DNA of 64,000 nucleotides. Source: VRUE01 sp963708115 (GTDB lineage Bacteria; Actinomycetota; Thermoleophilia; Solirubrobacterales; 70-9). The translations under genes were made by a program, and so were the position numbers. Under the pieces are notes generated by a model. The model saw only the letters and a list, made by a program, of their open reading frames with translations, searched no databases and was not told where the DNA came from. The stretch covers positions 1,116,001 through 1,180,000 of the forward strand of contig CAVPRX010000001.1 of assembly GCA_963708115.1 (NCBI GenBank). Direction: 5' to 3'. This document shows, one piece after another, positions 44,582 to 53,001 of the stretch; position 1 is the first letter of the stretch, and each line of letters begins with the position of its first letter.

Positions 44582-45036
44582 GCCTCCTCCCCCCACGCGG
44601 TAGCGACCAGGGAGCGTGAGCCGCCGTGGTCGCGGTGCTCGCACAGGAAGATGCCCTGCCAGGTCCCTAGCGCGGTGCGGCCGTCGGTCACCGGCAGCGT
44701 CAGCGACGAGCCCAGCAGCGCCGCCTTGACGTGGGCGGGCATGTCATCGTCGCCCTCCAGGGTGTGCGTCCAGTACGGCGCGCGCTCTGGCACCGCGCGG
44801 TCGAACCAGGATTCGAAGTCACGCCGCACATCCGCCGAGGCGTTCTCGCTCAACGCCAGAGAGGCCGAGGTGTGCTGGATCAGCAGGTGCAGGATCCCGA
44901 CCGAGATCTCCCCCAGCTCGGGAAGCGCGTCGAGCACCTCGGCCGTGACCAGGTGAAAGCCGCGCGGTCGCGCCTGGAGCCGGATTGTCCGCTGGACCCA
45001 AATGATCGTGCGCCTATTTGAGCATGCCATCCTCAC
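44578..45036 (-). CDS. YjbQ/UPF0047 family protein
   Basis: The family fold is clear: RPRGFHLVTAEVLDALPELG, LHLLIQHTSASLALSENA, EGDDDMPAHVKAALLGSSLT and LGTWQGIFLCEHRDHGGSR. Some members have thiamine-phosphate synthase activity in vitro; the physiological role is unsettled. GTG 45036 and ATG 45030 give 11-13 residues before the usual start WVQRTIRL; family members normally start with M at what is here ATT 45003, so a rare ATT start is possible. It is divergent from the next gene. Confidence 0.88.
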   Translation of the reverse strand: MRMACSNRRTIIWVQRTIRLQARPRGFHLVTAEVLDALPELGEISVGILHLLIQHTSASLALSENASADVRRDFESWFDRAVPERAPYWTHTLEGDDDMPAHVKAALLGSSLTLPVTDGRTALGTWQGIFLCEHRDHGGSRSLVATAWGEEA

Positions 45037-45066
45037 ATCGGAGAGACCCCAAACGAGGAGGGCAAC

Positions 45067-45363
45067 ATGTATGCACGAGTGGCGATGTTCAAGGGCGGCG
45101 ACGGCGCAAAGGCTGCCGCCGAGATCAGCGCTCGAAACGAGGCCGAGGGTGGGCCGCCGCCAGGGCTCCCGGCCAAGAAGCTCATGATCCTCAACGACGC
45201 CGAGGGCAAGAAGACGATGGCGATCGCCTTCTTCGATAGCGAGGAGGACTACCGCCAGGGGGACGAGACGCTGAACTCGATGTCGCCTCCGAGCGGGGAC
45301 AACGACATGGGGGAGCGCGTCGCCGTGGAGAAGTTCGAGGTGGTGCTGGAGCTGGAGGCCTGA
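45067..45363 (+). CDS. Small protein, dimeric alpha/beta-barrel-like
   Basis: 98 residues with an excellent Shine-Dalgarno (GAGGAGG, 6 nt before ATG). MYARVAMFKGGDG and KKTMAIAFFDSEEDYRQGDE resemble ABM/EthD ferredoxin-like barrels, where a first strand, helix and FFDSxEDxR segment recur. A catalytic role is not evident. A stand-alone gene. Confidence 0.6.
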   Translation: MYARVAMFKGGDGAKAAAEISARNEAEGGPPPGLPAKKLMILNDAEGKKTMAIAFFDSEEDYRQGDETLNSMSPPSGDNDMGERVAVEKFEVVLELEA

Positions 45364-45444
45364 GCCTGCGGTAGAACCGACTCGGCGTAGAGGACGGGGC
45401 CCGTGTTGTCGGGGTCGTGGTCGCGACGATGATAATTGCCGGCG

Positions 45445-46176
45445 ATGAAAGTCGAGATGCTCAACGCCGGGTGGTTCACCTCAGCCGCCGGCATCTGGCG
45501 CCGCGACGACGACCTTGACCGGCAGGTCCGCTTTCCCATCCCCGCCTACGTCATCGAGACCGACGAGGAGCGGATCCTCGTCGACGCCGGCCTACACCCG
45601 GCGGCGGTCGAGGATGCGCCGCGGCACTACGGTCAGCCCGACTCGCTCGCCCTCTTCGAGCTCGAGCTCGAGGAGAGCGTCGCCGAGCAGGTCGACCCGA
45701 GCACGATCACCAAGGTCGTCTTGACGCACCTGCACTTCGATCACGCCGGAGGGCTGGCCCTGCTGCCGCCCTCGGTTCCCGTCTTCGTGCAGCGGCGCGA
45801 GTGGGAGGCGGGCCAAGACGCGGACGCGATTGCCAAGAACTTCTTCCTGCCGCTCGATTACAGCACCATCGCCGACCAGATCGTGCTCGTCGACGGCGAC
45901 CACGACCTGCTCGGCGATGGCTCGATCCAGCTGCTGTCGACCCCCGGCCACACGCCCGGCCACCAGTCTGTCCAAGTCGGCGAGCGGCTCGTCCTCGGCG
46001 CCGATGTCACCCACTACGCGTCGGGACTGGAGGACCACCGCTTCCCGATGTTCGCCGACGACTTCGCCGCGCAGGCAGCCTCAGCCGATCGCCTACGCGC
46101 GCTCCGCGACGGCGGAGCCGTCGTCCGCCCGGGCCACGATCCGGCCGTCCTCGCCCCCGGTCCCGTTCCGTTGTGA
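45445..46176 (+). CDS. Metallo-beta-lactamase fold hydrolase (lactonase-like)
   Basis: 243 residues. LTHLHFDHAGG is the HxHxDH metal motif, STPGHTPGHQSVQV the third His, VLGADVTHYA the bridging Asp and RPGHDP the last His. Order and length fit N-acyl-homoserine lactonase-like MBL proteins; the substrate is unknown. ATG 45445 has GATAAT 8 nt upstream, the leaderless pattern. The last 84 nt overlap the convergent SprT-like gene. Confidence 0.88.
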   Translation: MKVEMLNAGWFTSAAGIWRRDDDLDRQVRFPIPAYVIETDEERILVDAGLHPAAVEDAPRHYGQPDSLALFELELEESVAEQVDPSTITKVVLTHLHFDHAGGLALLPPSVPVFVQRREWEAGQDADAIAKNFFLPLDYSTIADQIVLVDGDHDLLGDGSIQLLSTPGHTPGHQSVQVGERLVLGADVTHYASGLEDHRFPMFADDFAAQAASADRLRALRDGGAVVRPGHDPAVLAPGPVPL

Positions 46177-46665
46177 CCGTGCCCGCTCGATCGCCTCGGC
46201 GTAGGTGCCGTGGCGGGTGCTCGACGGGAGGCGGATGGAGATTCCGTAGGCCTGCTTCATCGCCGTCGCCAGGGCCTGCTTGAAGGTCCGACCGTGCCAC
46301 CCATGGGGCTCGGCGGCGCGGCCCACGTGCAGGTGGACCAGCTCGTGGAGGAGGGTCTCCAGGATGTCGCCGGGGCGGATTCCGGGGTGGGCGGTGACCG
46401 AGAGGCGGAACTCGGTGGGGACGGCGAAGCCGAGGCGGTTCGGACGCTTGCCGGCTCGCCGCACCTTCAGCTCGGGCCTGCGCTTGGCGAGTGGGCCATC
46501 GGCGAAGACCGGCAGCGCCCGCAGCCGTTCGAGCTCCTCGTCCAGGGCCACCCCCGCGACCAGGTAGTAGGAGCTGGCCCGCCGGGCAGGGGCTGGCGGG
46601 CGCCGTGCGGGTGCGGGCGCACTGCGGCCACTCTTCGTCGCCCGGCGAAGGAACTTGGTCACCAT
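46093..46665 (-). CDS. SprT-like zinc metalloprotease domain protein
   Basis: 190 residues from ATG 46665. The zinc motif HELVHLHVG sits in the context of SprT proteins, with a further His cluster (PHGWHGRTFKQAL). A basic Pro/Ala N-terminal tail precedes it, and the region after the motif is also basic. SprT-like domains cleave proteins on DNA in eukaryotes (Spartan); the bacterial role is unclear. The 3' end overlaps the MBL gene by 84 nt on the opposite strand. Confidence 0.75.
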   Translation of the reverse strand: MVTKFLRRATKSGRSAPAPARRPPAPARRASSYYLVAGVALDEELERLRALPVFADGPLAKRRPELKVRRAGKRPNRLGFAVPTEFRLSVTAHPGIRPGDILETLLHELVHLHVGRAAEPHGWHGRTFKQALATAMKQAYGISIRLPSSTRHGTYAEAIERARSQRNGTGGEDGRIVARADDGSAVAERA

Positions 46666-46712
46666 CGAGCGGGAGTCTTCAGCCGGTCGCGGACGGTAGC
46701 TGACAATGACAC

Positions 46713-46732
46713 CGATACCTGATGAGGTATCG
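46713..46732. promoter_or_regulatory. Inverted repeat before the HTH-nucleotidyltransferase pair
   Basis: CGATACC-TGATGA-GGTATCG, perfect 7-bp arms, ends 7 nt before the ATG of the XRE gene; GTATCG recurs at 46731-46736. The site fits autorepression by the HTH protein, as in toxin-antitoxin operons. Confidence 0.65.
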
Positions 46733-46739
46733 TATCGGC

Positions 46740-47054
46740 ATGGATTCCCCGAACGTGCTCGTGCGCGAGCTGCGCCTTGGCGCTGGTCTCTCTCAGCGCG
46801 CGCTCGCACGCCGGGCGGGGACGTCGCAGCCAGCCGTCGCCCGCTACGAGCGGGGCGCCGCAACCCCCTCCTGGGAGACGCTCCAGCGGCTCGCAATGGC
46901 GTGTGGCCAGCGGGTGAGGATCGGCGTCGAGCCTATGCCTGACCCGCACGACGTCGAGCTGGCCGAGCTTCTTCTCCGGCTCGCGCCAGAGGAGCGTCTC
47001 CGGGCTCTCCGACGCTACGCCCGCCTACATGAGCTTGCCCGGGGGCAGGTGTGA
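46740..47054 (+). CDS. XRE-family regulator, antitoxin-like
   Basis: 104 residues. The HTH is GLSQRALARRAGTSQPAVAR followed by YERGAATPSWETLQRLA. A helical tail (ELAELLLRLAPEERLRALRR) could bind the partner. ATG 46740 is preferred over ATG 46722, which lies inside the palindrome. The stop overlaps the nucleotidyltransferase start by 4 nt (GTGA), as is typical of antitoxin-toxin pairs. Confidence 0.82.
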   Translation: MDSPNVLVRELRLGAGLSQRALARRAGTSQPAVARYERGAATPSWETLQRLAMACGQRVRIGVEPMPDPHDVELAELLLRLAPEERLRALRRYARLHELARGQV

Positions 47055-47545
47055 CCGAACTCGACCCCGAGAAGCTCCTCCGTTCGCTGGTCGACCACGA
47101 GGTCGAGTTCTGCGTCATCGGTGCAGTAGCGGCATGGCTGCAGGGCAATCCGACGGTCACGCTCGACCTCGACGTGATGCCCAGGCGGGAGCTCGACAAC
47201 GCCGAGCGCCTCGCCGCTGCCCTCAATTCCCTTGGTGCCCGCTCGCCGGATGGCGACGGCGAGGCCTCCTTGGAAGGCGCGGACTTCCTCGGGTGGCAGT
47301 CTCAACGTTTCGACACCGAAGCGGGGCCGCTGGACGTCGTTCCGCATGCCACGGCGATCGGTGGGTTCGAGGACGTCGTGACGATCGAGCTGACACTCGG
47401 CGATATCTCCGTTCGCGTGATCACGCTCGACGAGGTGATCGCCTCCAAGGAGGAGCTTGGTCGGCCGAAGGACACCGCCGCCCTCCCCGCCCTCTATGCC
47501 ACGCGCGAGGCGCTCCGTCAGAAGCAACGCGAGCCGGGAGGCTGA
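47051..47545 (+). CDS. Nucleotidyltransferase-like protein, possible toxin
   Basis: 164 residues. FCVIGAVAAWLQGNPTVTLD followed by LDVMP is the G(G/A)xA...T.DLD active-site pattern of AbiEii/MNT-type nucleotidyltransferases, with a later Asp in GPLDVVPH. Such enzymes in HTH-linked pairs can add nucleotides to tRNA or other targets; activity here is inferred. It starts with GTG overlapping the XRE stop. Confidence 0.75.
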   Translation: MTELDPEKLLRSLVDHEVEFCVIGAVAAWLQGNPTVTLDLDVMPRRELDNAERLAAALNSLGARSPDGDGEASLEGADFLGWQSQRFDTEAGPLDVVPHATAIGGFEDVVTIELTLGDISVRVITLDEVIASKEELGRPKDTAALPALYATREALRQKQREPGG

Positions 47546-47648
47546 CGCGCCCCGGGCTGCGGGCCGGCGAGCTTATGTCGAGAACTCGTCCTCGACTCCG
47601 ACAGACTGGTGAACGCGCCAGACGGGCGCGACGGAAAAGGAGGCAAGG

Positions 47649-48041
47649 ATGAAGTTCATGCTGCTGCAGAACTATGGAGGGGTCCCCGAGGGCGTCCCGC
47701 CGATGAGCGAGTGGGCGCCGGAGGAGATCGAGGCCCACATCACCTACCAGAAGGACCTCAACGCGGAGCTGCGGGAGCGGGGCGAGCTGGTCGAGGCGCA
47801 GGCCCTGACCACGCCAGAGCTGGCCAAGTTCGTCGTCTCCGACGGCGGCGCGCCGGTCGTCACCGACGGGCCGTTCCCGGAGTCCAAGGAGCTGCTCGCC
47901 GGCTACCGGATGATCGACGTCGAGTCGACCGAGCGGGCGATCGAGATCGCCGCCAGGGGGTCGGCGGCGCCCGGTCCCGGGAGCGTCCCGATCAAGCAGT
48001 CGATCGAGGTCCGCGAGGTGATGGGCTCGATCGAGCACTGA
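47649..48041 (+). CDS. YCII-related DGPF-domain protein
   Basis: 130 residues with the signature VVTDGPFPESKELLAGY and the YCII fold start MKFMLLQNY. A strong ribosome binding site (AAAAGGAGG) precedes the ATG. DGPF proteins are consistently encoded with ECF42-type sigma factors, and the next gene is one, 2 nt away. Confidence 0.93.
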   Translation: MKFMLLQNYGGVPEGVPPMSEWAPEEIEAHITYQKDLNAELRERGELVEAQALTTPELAKFVVSDGGAPVVTDGPFPESKELLAGYRMIDVESTERAIEIAARGSAAPGPGSVPIKQSIEVREVMGSIEH

Positions 48042-48043
48042 GC

Positions 48044-49270
48044 ATGAGCGTGAGACGAGCGGCGGCGACCGAGGACCTGCTGCGCGAGGCCGCGCCGCGG
48101 GTCCTCGCCGCGGTCGTGCGGCGCTTCGGCGACTTCAGCGATTCCGAGGACGCCGTGCAGGAGGCGATGATCGCCGCCTCCACGCAGTGGCCGGCGCAGG
48201 GCACGCCGGAGAGCCCGGTCGGCTGGCTGATCCACGTCGCCTCGCGGCGGATGACCGACCGCATCCGCAGCGAGACGGCGCGGCGTGGGCGCGAAGAGCT
48301 GAGCGGGGCGGACCCGGCCGAAGCGGAGGCGCCCCCCGCCAACGACGACACGCTTGCCCTGATGTTCATGTGCTGCCACCCGGCACTGACCCCCGCCTCG
48401 GCGATCGCGCTGACGCTGCGGGCGGTCGCCGGCCTGACCACGGCCGAGATCGGCAACGCCTTCCTCGTTCCCGAGGCGACGATGGCGCAGCGGATCAGCC
48501 GTGCGAAGCAGAGCGTCAAAGCCTCCGCCGAGCCCTTCGGGGTGCCGGCCGAGGACGAGCGGCCCGAGCGGCTGCGCTCGGTGCTCCGCGTCGTCTACCT
48601 GATCTTCAACGAGGGCTACCTCCCGAGCAGCGGTCCCGACCTGGCCCGCACCGAGCTCTCGGCCGAAGCGATCAGGCTGGCGAGAATCGTCCGTCTCACC
48701 CTCCCCGAGGACCCAGAGGTCACCGGGCTGCTGGCGCTGATGCTGCTCACCGACTCCCGCCGCGCCGCCCGCGCCCAGCCGAACGGCGAGCTGATCCCCC
48801 TGGAAGAGCAGGACCGGATGCTCTGGGATCGGGCGGCGATCGACGAGGGCGTCGCGCTGCTCGCCGATGCGCTCGGCAAGGGAGCCGTCGGCGAGTACCA
48901 GCTGCAGGCGGCAATTGCGGCCGAGCACGCGACGGCCGCTCGCGCCGAGGACACCGACTGGCGCGAGATCCTCGGCCTCTACGGGTTACTAGAGCGGATG
49001 ACCGGCAACCCGATGGTCGCCCTCAACCGCGCCATCGCCGTTGCGATGGTCGACGGGCCGCAGGCGGGACTCTCGTTGCTGGAGAACCTGGACGAACGCC
49101 TGGAAGGCCATCATCGCCTCCACGCGACCCGCGCCCACCTGCTGGAGATGTCCGGGGACACCGAGGGCGCGATCGCCGAGTACCGGATAGCCGCCAACCG
49201 CACCAACAGCCTTCCCGAGCAGCACTACCTGACGACGCGGGCGGCGCGCCTCAACGAGCGCCGCGACTGA
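48044..49270 (+). CDS. ECF sigma factor, ECF42 type with C-terminal extension
   Basis: 408 residues, twice the size of a minimal ECF sigma. Region 2 (about 1-80): RFGDFSDSEDAVQEAMIAAS; region 4: GLTTAEIGNAFLVPEATMAQ and RISRAKQ. The long C-terminal part (RVVYLIFNEGYLPSSG, EEQDRMLWDRAAIDEG, GEYQLQAAIAAEHA) is the TPR-like extension of group ECF42, thought to replace an anti-sigma factor in regulation. It likely controls the DGPF gene just upstream. Confidence 0.93.
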   Translation: MSVRRAAATEDLLREAAPRVLAAVVRRFGDFSDSEDAVQEAMIAASTQWPAQGTPESPVGWLIHVASRRMTDRIRSETARRGREELSGADPAEAEAPPANDDTLALMFMCCHPALTPASAIALTLRAVAGLTTAEIGNAFLVPEATMAQRISRAKQSVKASAEPFGVPAEDERPERLRSVLRVVYLIFNEGYLPSSGPDLARTELSAEAIRLARIVRLTLPEDPEVTGLLALMLLTDSRRAARAQPNGELIPLEEQDRMLWDRAAIDEGVALLADALGKGAVGEYQLQAAIAAEHATAARAEDTDWREILGLYGLLERMTGNPMVALNRAIAVAMVDGPQAGLSLLENLDERLEGHHRLHATRAHLLEMSGDTEGAIAEYRIAANRTNSLPEQHYLTTRAARLNERRD

Positions 49271-49288
49271 GCGCCGACGGCAGAGCTC

Positions 49289-49732
49289 TCAAGCCGGTTC
49301 GGGGGGCGTAGCGCCGAACCGTTCGGGGAAGCGCGGCAGTCCGTCGTCCGGCACCGGCGCCCAGGGCGCGGCGAAAGGGACGAACTGGTGGACGCTCGGG
49401 CGGATGCCGGGATCCTCGTCGAGAGCGCCCATGCGGACAGCGACGAAAGCGCTGTCCTCGGGATTGCTGGTCGAGATCTGGCTGCCGCACTCCCCGCAGA
49501 AGGACTTGATCCAGCCGCCGTTGCCGGGGTCCCAGGAGCGGATCAGGTCCTCGCCGGAAACGGTGCGGTAGGAACCCGGAGCAGTCAGGGCGGTGACCGA
49601 GAAGCCCGTCCCGGAGCGGCGCTGACAACGCTTGCAATGGCAGTAGAGGGCGATGGGCAGCGGCTCGGAAACCTCGAAGCGCACCCCACCGCACATGCAC
49701 CCTCCGGTCAGCGGCAGCTTTGGATCTCCCAT
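49289..49732 (-). CDS. GFA/CENP-V family zinc protein
   Basis: 147 residues with the zinc cysteines GGCMCGGVRFE, YCHCKRCQRRSG and FCGECGSQIS. These belong to the glutathione-dependent formaldehyde-activating enzyme fold, whose members are often of unknown function. It is convergent with the sigma factor gene and divergent from the reductase gene. Confidence 0.92.
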   Translation of the reverse strand: MGDPKLPLTGGCMCGGVRFEVSEPLPIALYCHCKRCQRRSGTGFSVTALTAPGSYRTVSGEDLIRSWDPGNGGWIKSFCGECGSQISTSNPEDSAFVAVRMGALDEDPGIRPSVHQFVPFAAPWAPVPDDGLPRFPERFGATPPEPA

Positions 49733-49824
49733 GCGCGCACCTTACCCAGCGCGTCTCGCCATAGCGACGAAGTGTGCGCAGGCACACAATTGTTACATCG
49801 ATCCATGTCATAGTTTGGGTCCCG

Positions 49825-50922
49825 ATGGCCGAGCGAGGCGCTACCCCACAGGTTCCCGAGCTGAGGATGCGAGCCCTCCGCGCGGTGCGCGCGCTGTTCA
49901 CGCCACTGCTCCCCGACGACTACCTGGAACTGATCAACCCGCTCTGGTCGACCCGGGAACTGCGCGGCCGGGTCGAGCGAATCGAGGCGGAGACCGCCGA
50001 GGCGGCGACGGTGACGATCCGCCCCGGCTTCGAGTGGACGGGCCACCGGCCGGGGCAGTATCTGCGGATCGGGGTCGTCGTCGACGGGGTCCACCACTGG
50101 CGCGCCTACTCGCTCACCTCCGACCCGGGACGGGCCGACGGCTGCATCAGCATCACCCCGAAACTGGTCGAGGCCGGCGTGGTCTCGCCCTACCTGGTGC
50201 GGGACGCGAGGCCCGGGGAAATCGTCCGCCTGGGTGGCGTCGAAGGGACCTTCGTGCTCCCCGACCCCGCCCCCGAGAAGCTGCTCTTCATCAGCGCCGG
50301 CAGCGGCATCACGCCGATCATGAGCATGCTGAGCAGCCTTGACCGCGGCGGCGCGGTCGGCGACGTCGTCCACATCCACTCGGCGCGGACCGCCGACGGG
50401 GTGATCTTCGCCGATCGCCTGCGCGCGATCGGCGCTGCCCACGAGGGCTTCGACCTGCGGCTCCGCCTCACCGCCGAGCACGGCCGGGTCTCCCCCGCCG
50501 ACCTCGACCAGCTCTGCCCCGATTGGCGAGAGCGCCACGCCTTCGTCTCCGGGCCGGCGGAGATGCTCGCCGCCCTGACCCGGCACTGGGAGCTAGAGGG
50601 GGATCCGCAGATGCTCGAGCTGGAGCGCTTCCAGCCGATGATCGGTGGCCAACCGGGCGGCGGCGAGGGCGGGCCGATTCGCTTCTCCAAGAGCCGGGTA
50701 GAGGCCGGGTGTGACGGCGCGACCCCGATCCTCGCGGCCGGCGAGGAGGCGGGGGCAATCCTGCCCTTCGGCTGCCGGATGGGCATCTGCCACACCTGCG
50801 TCGGAGAGCTCCGCTCCGGCAGGGTGCGCGACCTGCGTACCGGCAAGGTCCACGGCAGCGAGGGAGAGATGGTCCGAACTTGCGTCAACGCCCCCGAGGG
50901 GCCAATCGAGATCGCACTTTGA
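49825..50922 (+). CDS. Ferredoxin reductase-type electron donor for desaturase
   Basis: 365 residues. FAD domain: HRPGQYLRIGV and WRAYSLTSDP; NAD(P)H domain: LLFISAGSGITPIMSML; C-terminal plant-type 2Fe-2S: PFGCRMGICHTC (C-x4-C-x2-C) and a final VRTC. The architecture and the desaturase gene 19 bp downstream match the mycobacterial Rv3230c-DesA3 pair, so it should pass electrons from NADPH to the desaturase. CATAGT lies about 10 nt before the ATG; an inverted repeat GTGTGC-GCAG-GCACAC (49772-49787) lies upstream. Confidence 0.92.
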   Translation: MAERGATPQVPELRMRALRAVRALFTPLLPDDYLELINPLWSTRELRGRVERIEAETAEAATVTIRPGFEWTGHRPGQYLRIGVVVDGVHHWRAYSLTSDPGRADGCISITPKLVEAGVVSPYLVRDARPGEIVRLGGVEGTFVLPDPAPEKLLFISAGSGITPIMSMLSSLDRGGAVGDVVHIHSARTADGVIFADRLRAIGAAHEGFDLRLRLTAEHGRVSPADLDQLCPDWRERHAFVSGPAEMLAALTRHWELEGDPQMLELERFQPMIGGQPGGGEGGPIRFSKSRVEAGCDGATPILAAGEEAGAILPFGCRMGICHTCVGELRSGRVRDLRTGKVHGSEGEMVRTCVNAPEGPIEIAL

Positions 50923-50941
50923 AAGCTGACGAAAGGGAACG

Positions 50942-52195
50942 ATGACGACGACCGCAATGGAGGTCGAGAGCCCGCTGGCCAGGCTCTCCTCCGAGCAGAT
51001 AGACGCTCTGGGCCGCGAGTTCGACGCGATCCGCGACCGGGTCCGCGCCGACCTCGGCGAGCGGGATCGCCGCTACATCGAGAGCATGATCGCGATGCAC
51101 CGCCGGCTCGCGGTGATCTCGCGGATGCTGCTGCTCGCCTCCCGCTACCGGCCGGCCAAGCTGGCGGGGACGGCGGCGCTCTCCGCGGCGAAGATCCTCG
51201 AGAACATGGAGATCGGCCACAACGTCCTGCACGGACAGTGGGACTGGATGAACGACCCCCGCATCCACTCCTCGACCTGGGACTGGGACACGGCCTCGAC
51301 CGCGGAGGCGTGGAAGCACTCACACAACTACGTGCACCACACCTTCACCAACATCCGCGGCAAGGACAAGGACCTCGGCTACGAAATCATGCGGATCGAT
51401 CCGCTGCAGAAGTGGCACCCCGTCTACCTCTTCCAGCCGCTCTACAACCTGCTGCTGATGGCGTTCTTCGAGTGGGGCGTCGCCGTCCATGACCTCGATT
51501 TCGAGGCGATCCGCGCGGGCCAGAAGTCCAAGGCCCAGATCAAGCGGGAGCTGGCCGGGATTCGCGAAAAGGCGAAGAGCCAGATCGTCAAGGACTACAT
51601 CGCCTGGCCGCTGCTCAGCGGGCTGGCGATGGGGGCGCTCGACCTTGCGCTCGAGGCGCGGAGTGGCAAGGGCCGCCGGGGGCGTAGGCGGCGGCGCCGT
51701 GGCGGCGTGGCGAGCGCGCTGCAGGGCGCCCTCGTCGGAGGGCGTCAGGCGTTCCGGTCGACGGCAGCGGCGGACGCGACGGCGAATCTGGTCCGCAACG
51801 TCTGGTCCTACTCGATCATCTTCTGCGGCCACTTCCCCGACCAGACCTACACCTTCGACCCCGGGGAAGTCGAGGACGAGAGCCGCGGCGGTTGGTACGT
51901 GCGCCAGCTGACCGGCGCCGCCAACATCGAGGGAGGGCCACTCTTCCACGTCGCCAGCGGCAACCTCGGCTACCAGGTCGAGCACCACCTGTTCCCCGAC
52001 CTGCCGAGCACCCGCTATGCCGAGATCGCACCGCAGGTCAAGGACATCTGCGAGCGCTACGGGCTGCCCTACAACACCGGACCGTTCCTGCAGCAGCTCG
52101 GGATGGTGCAACGGACGATCCTGCGGCTCGCGCTCCCCGGCGGCACACAACGACCTAAGCCGGGCCCATACCGAGCCCCGGCGGAGGCCGTCTGA
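50942..52195 (+). CDS. Membrane fatty acid desaturase (DesA3-like)
   Basis: 417 residues with the three His boxes: HNVLH, HSHNYVHH and QVEHHLFP, which bind the diiron centre that inserts a cis double bond in an acyl-CoA chain. Hydrophobic segments around IAWPLLSGLAMGALDLAL cross the membrane. Between boxes two and three is a strongly basic insert (GKGRRGRRRRRRGG) that is not typical of the family. It is co-transcribed with its reductase (gap 19 nt, AAAGGGAA as ribosome binding site). Confidence 0.93.
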   Translation: MTTTAMEVESPLARLSSEQIDALGREFDAIRDRVRADLGERDRRYIESMIAMHRRLAVISRMLLLASRYRPAKLAGTAALSAAKILENMEIGHNVLHGQWDWMNDPRIHSSTWDWDTASTAEAWKHSHNYVHHTFTNIRGKDKDLGYEIMRIDPLQKWHPVYLFQPLYNLLLMAFFEWGVAVHDLDFEAIRAGQKSKAQIKRELAGIREKAKSQIVKDYIAWPLLSGLAMGALDLALEARSGKGRRGRRRRRRGGVASALQGALVGGRQAFRSTAAADATANLVRNVWSYSIIFCGHFPDQTYTFDPGEVEDESRGGWYVRQLTGAANIEGGPLFHVASGNLGYQVEHHLFPDLPSTRYAEIAPQVKDICERYGLPYNTGPFLQQLGMVQRTILRLALPGGTQRPKPGPYRAPAEAV

Positions 52196-52198
52196 GCC

Positions 52199-52897
52199 TT
52201 AGCCGAAGTCAAGCACCCTGAAGCGGGCCGAGTCGATCTTCGAGTCCGAGGTGCACCCTTCGTTGGAGGCGGTCCTGACGGTCAGCTTGTTGGCGGTCGG
52301 AGTGAGCGGGTCGATCTGGGGCTGAGCGCCGACGCTCTGTTCCACGGTCTTCAGCGCGGTCGATTCGGTCGAGGCTTCGCCGCCGCCGACCTGCTGGCCG
52401 TTGAGGGCGACTTCGAAGAACACCCGGCAGGAGCCCGGCCCCGAGCCGTCGTAGGCGAGCGTCGCCGTCGCGGCGCCGAAGACGACCTCGATCTGGCCGG
52501 GGTTCTGGGTCCAGGTGTTGTCGGTTATTGGGTAGGGGCTGGGACCGTCGGTGACGGGAGCCGAACCACCGCTGGGACTGGCGGCGTAGAAGACCGGGAA
52601 CTGGAGATTCGAGGGAGCGACCACGCCGTTGCCGATCTGCTTCGAGCTGACCACCCCATCGGCGATCTGATTGCTCCGCACCGCCCCCACCGCGAGCTTG
52701 CCAGTGGTGATCGCCCGCTTGGAGACCTTGGAGGTATGAACCGCGCCAGGGGCCAGGTTGGCGGCCTTGACCGCACGGTTGGCGATGTCGCTCGAGTGGA
52801 TCTTGCCCGCCGCATAGGCAGCGCCACCTCCCAAAGCGAGAAAGAGGGCGAGGGTCGAGACGACGTTTGCATAGGTAAGGCGCTGTTTATTGAGCAT
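52199..52897 (-). CDS. Exported protein of Thermoleophilia type
   Basis: 232 residues. The signal region ANVVSTLALFLALGGGAAYA is a lineage hallmark. The next about 90 residues are a repeat of roughly 10-11 residues (RAVKAANLAPGAVHTSKVSK, SNQIADGVVSSKQIGNGVV), probably a beta-solenoid or stalk; the C-terminal part is beta-rich with one Cys pair. Surface attachment is inferred. It is convergent with the desaturase gene, 3 nt between stops. Confidence 0.75.
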   Translation of the reverse strand: MLNKQRLTYANVVSTLALFLALGGGAAYAAGKIHSSDIANRAVKAANLAPGAVHTSKVSKRAITTGKLAVGAVRSNQIADGVVSSKQIGNGVVAPSNLQFPVFYAASPSGGSAPVTDGPSPYPITDNTWTQNPGQIEVVFGAATATLAYDGSGPGSCRVFFEVALNGQQVGGGEASTESTALKTVEQSVGAQPQIDPLTPTANKLTVRTASNEGCTSDSKIDSARFRVLDFG

Positions 52898-53001
52898 CCC
52901 CTACGTTTCGGCCACCCCGTGTAGCCGCCTGCCACAACAAGACATCTGGAGCGGAGCGGATCTGCCTCCGCTCTTGTCCATTTGGGTGGCTAAGGAGGGA
53001 A

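Noticed and set aside
49772..49814. Full sigma-70 promoter before the ferredoxin reductase gene
   Set aside because: TTGTTA and CATAGT are only about 13 bp apart, too close for a normal -35/-10 pair.
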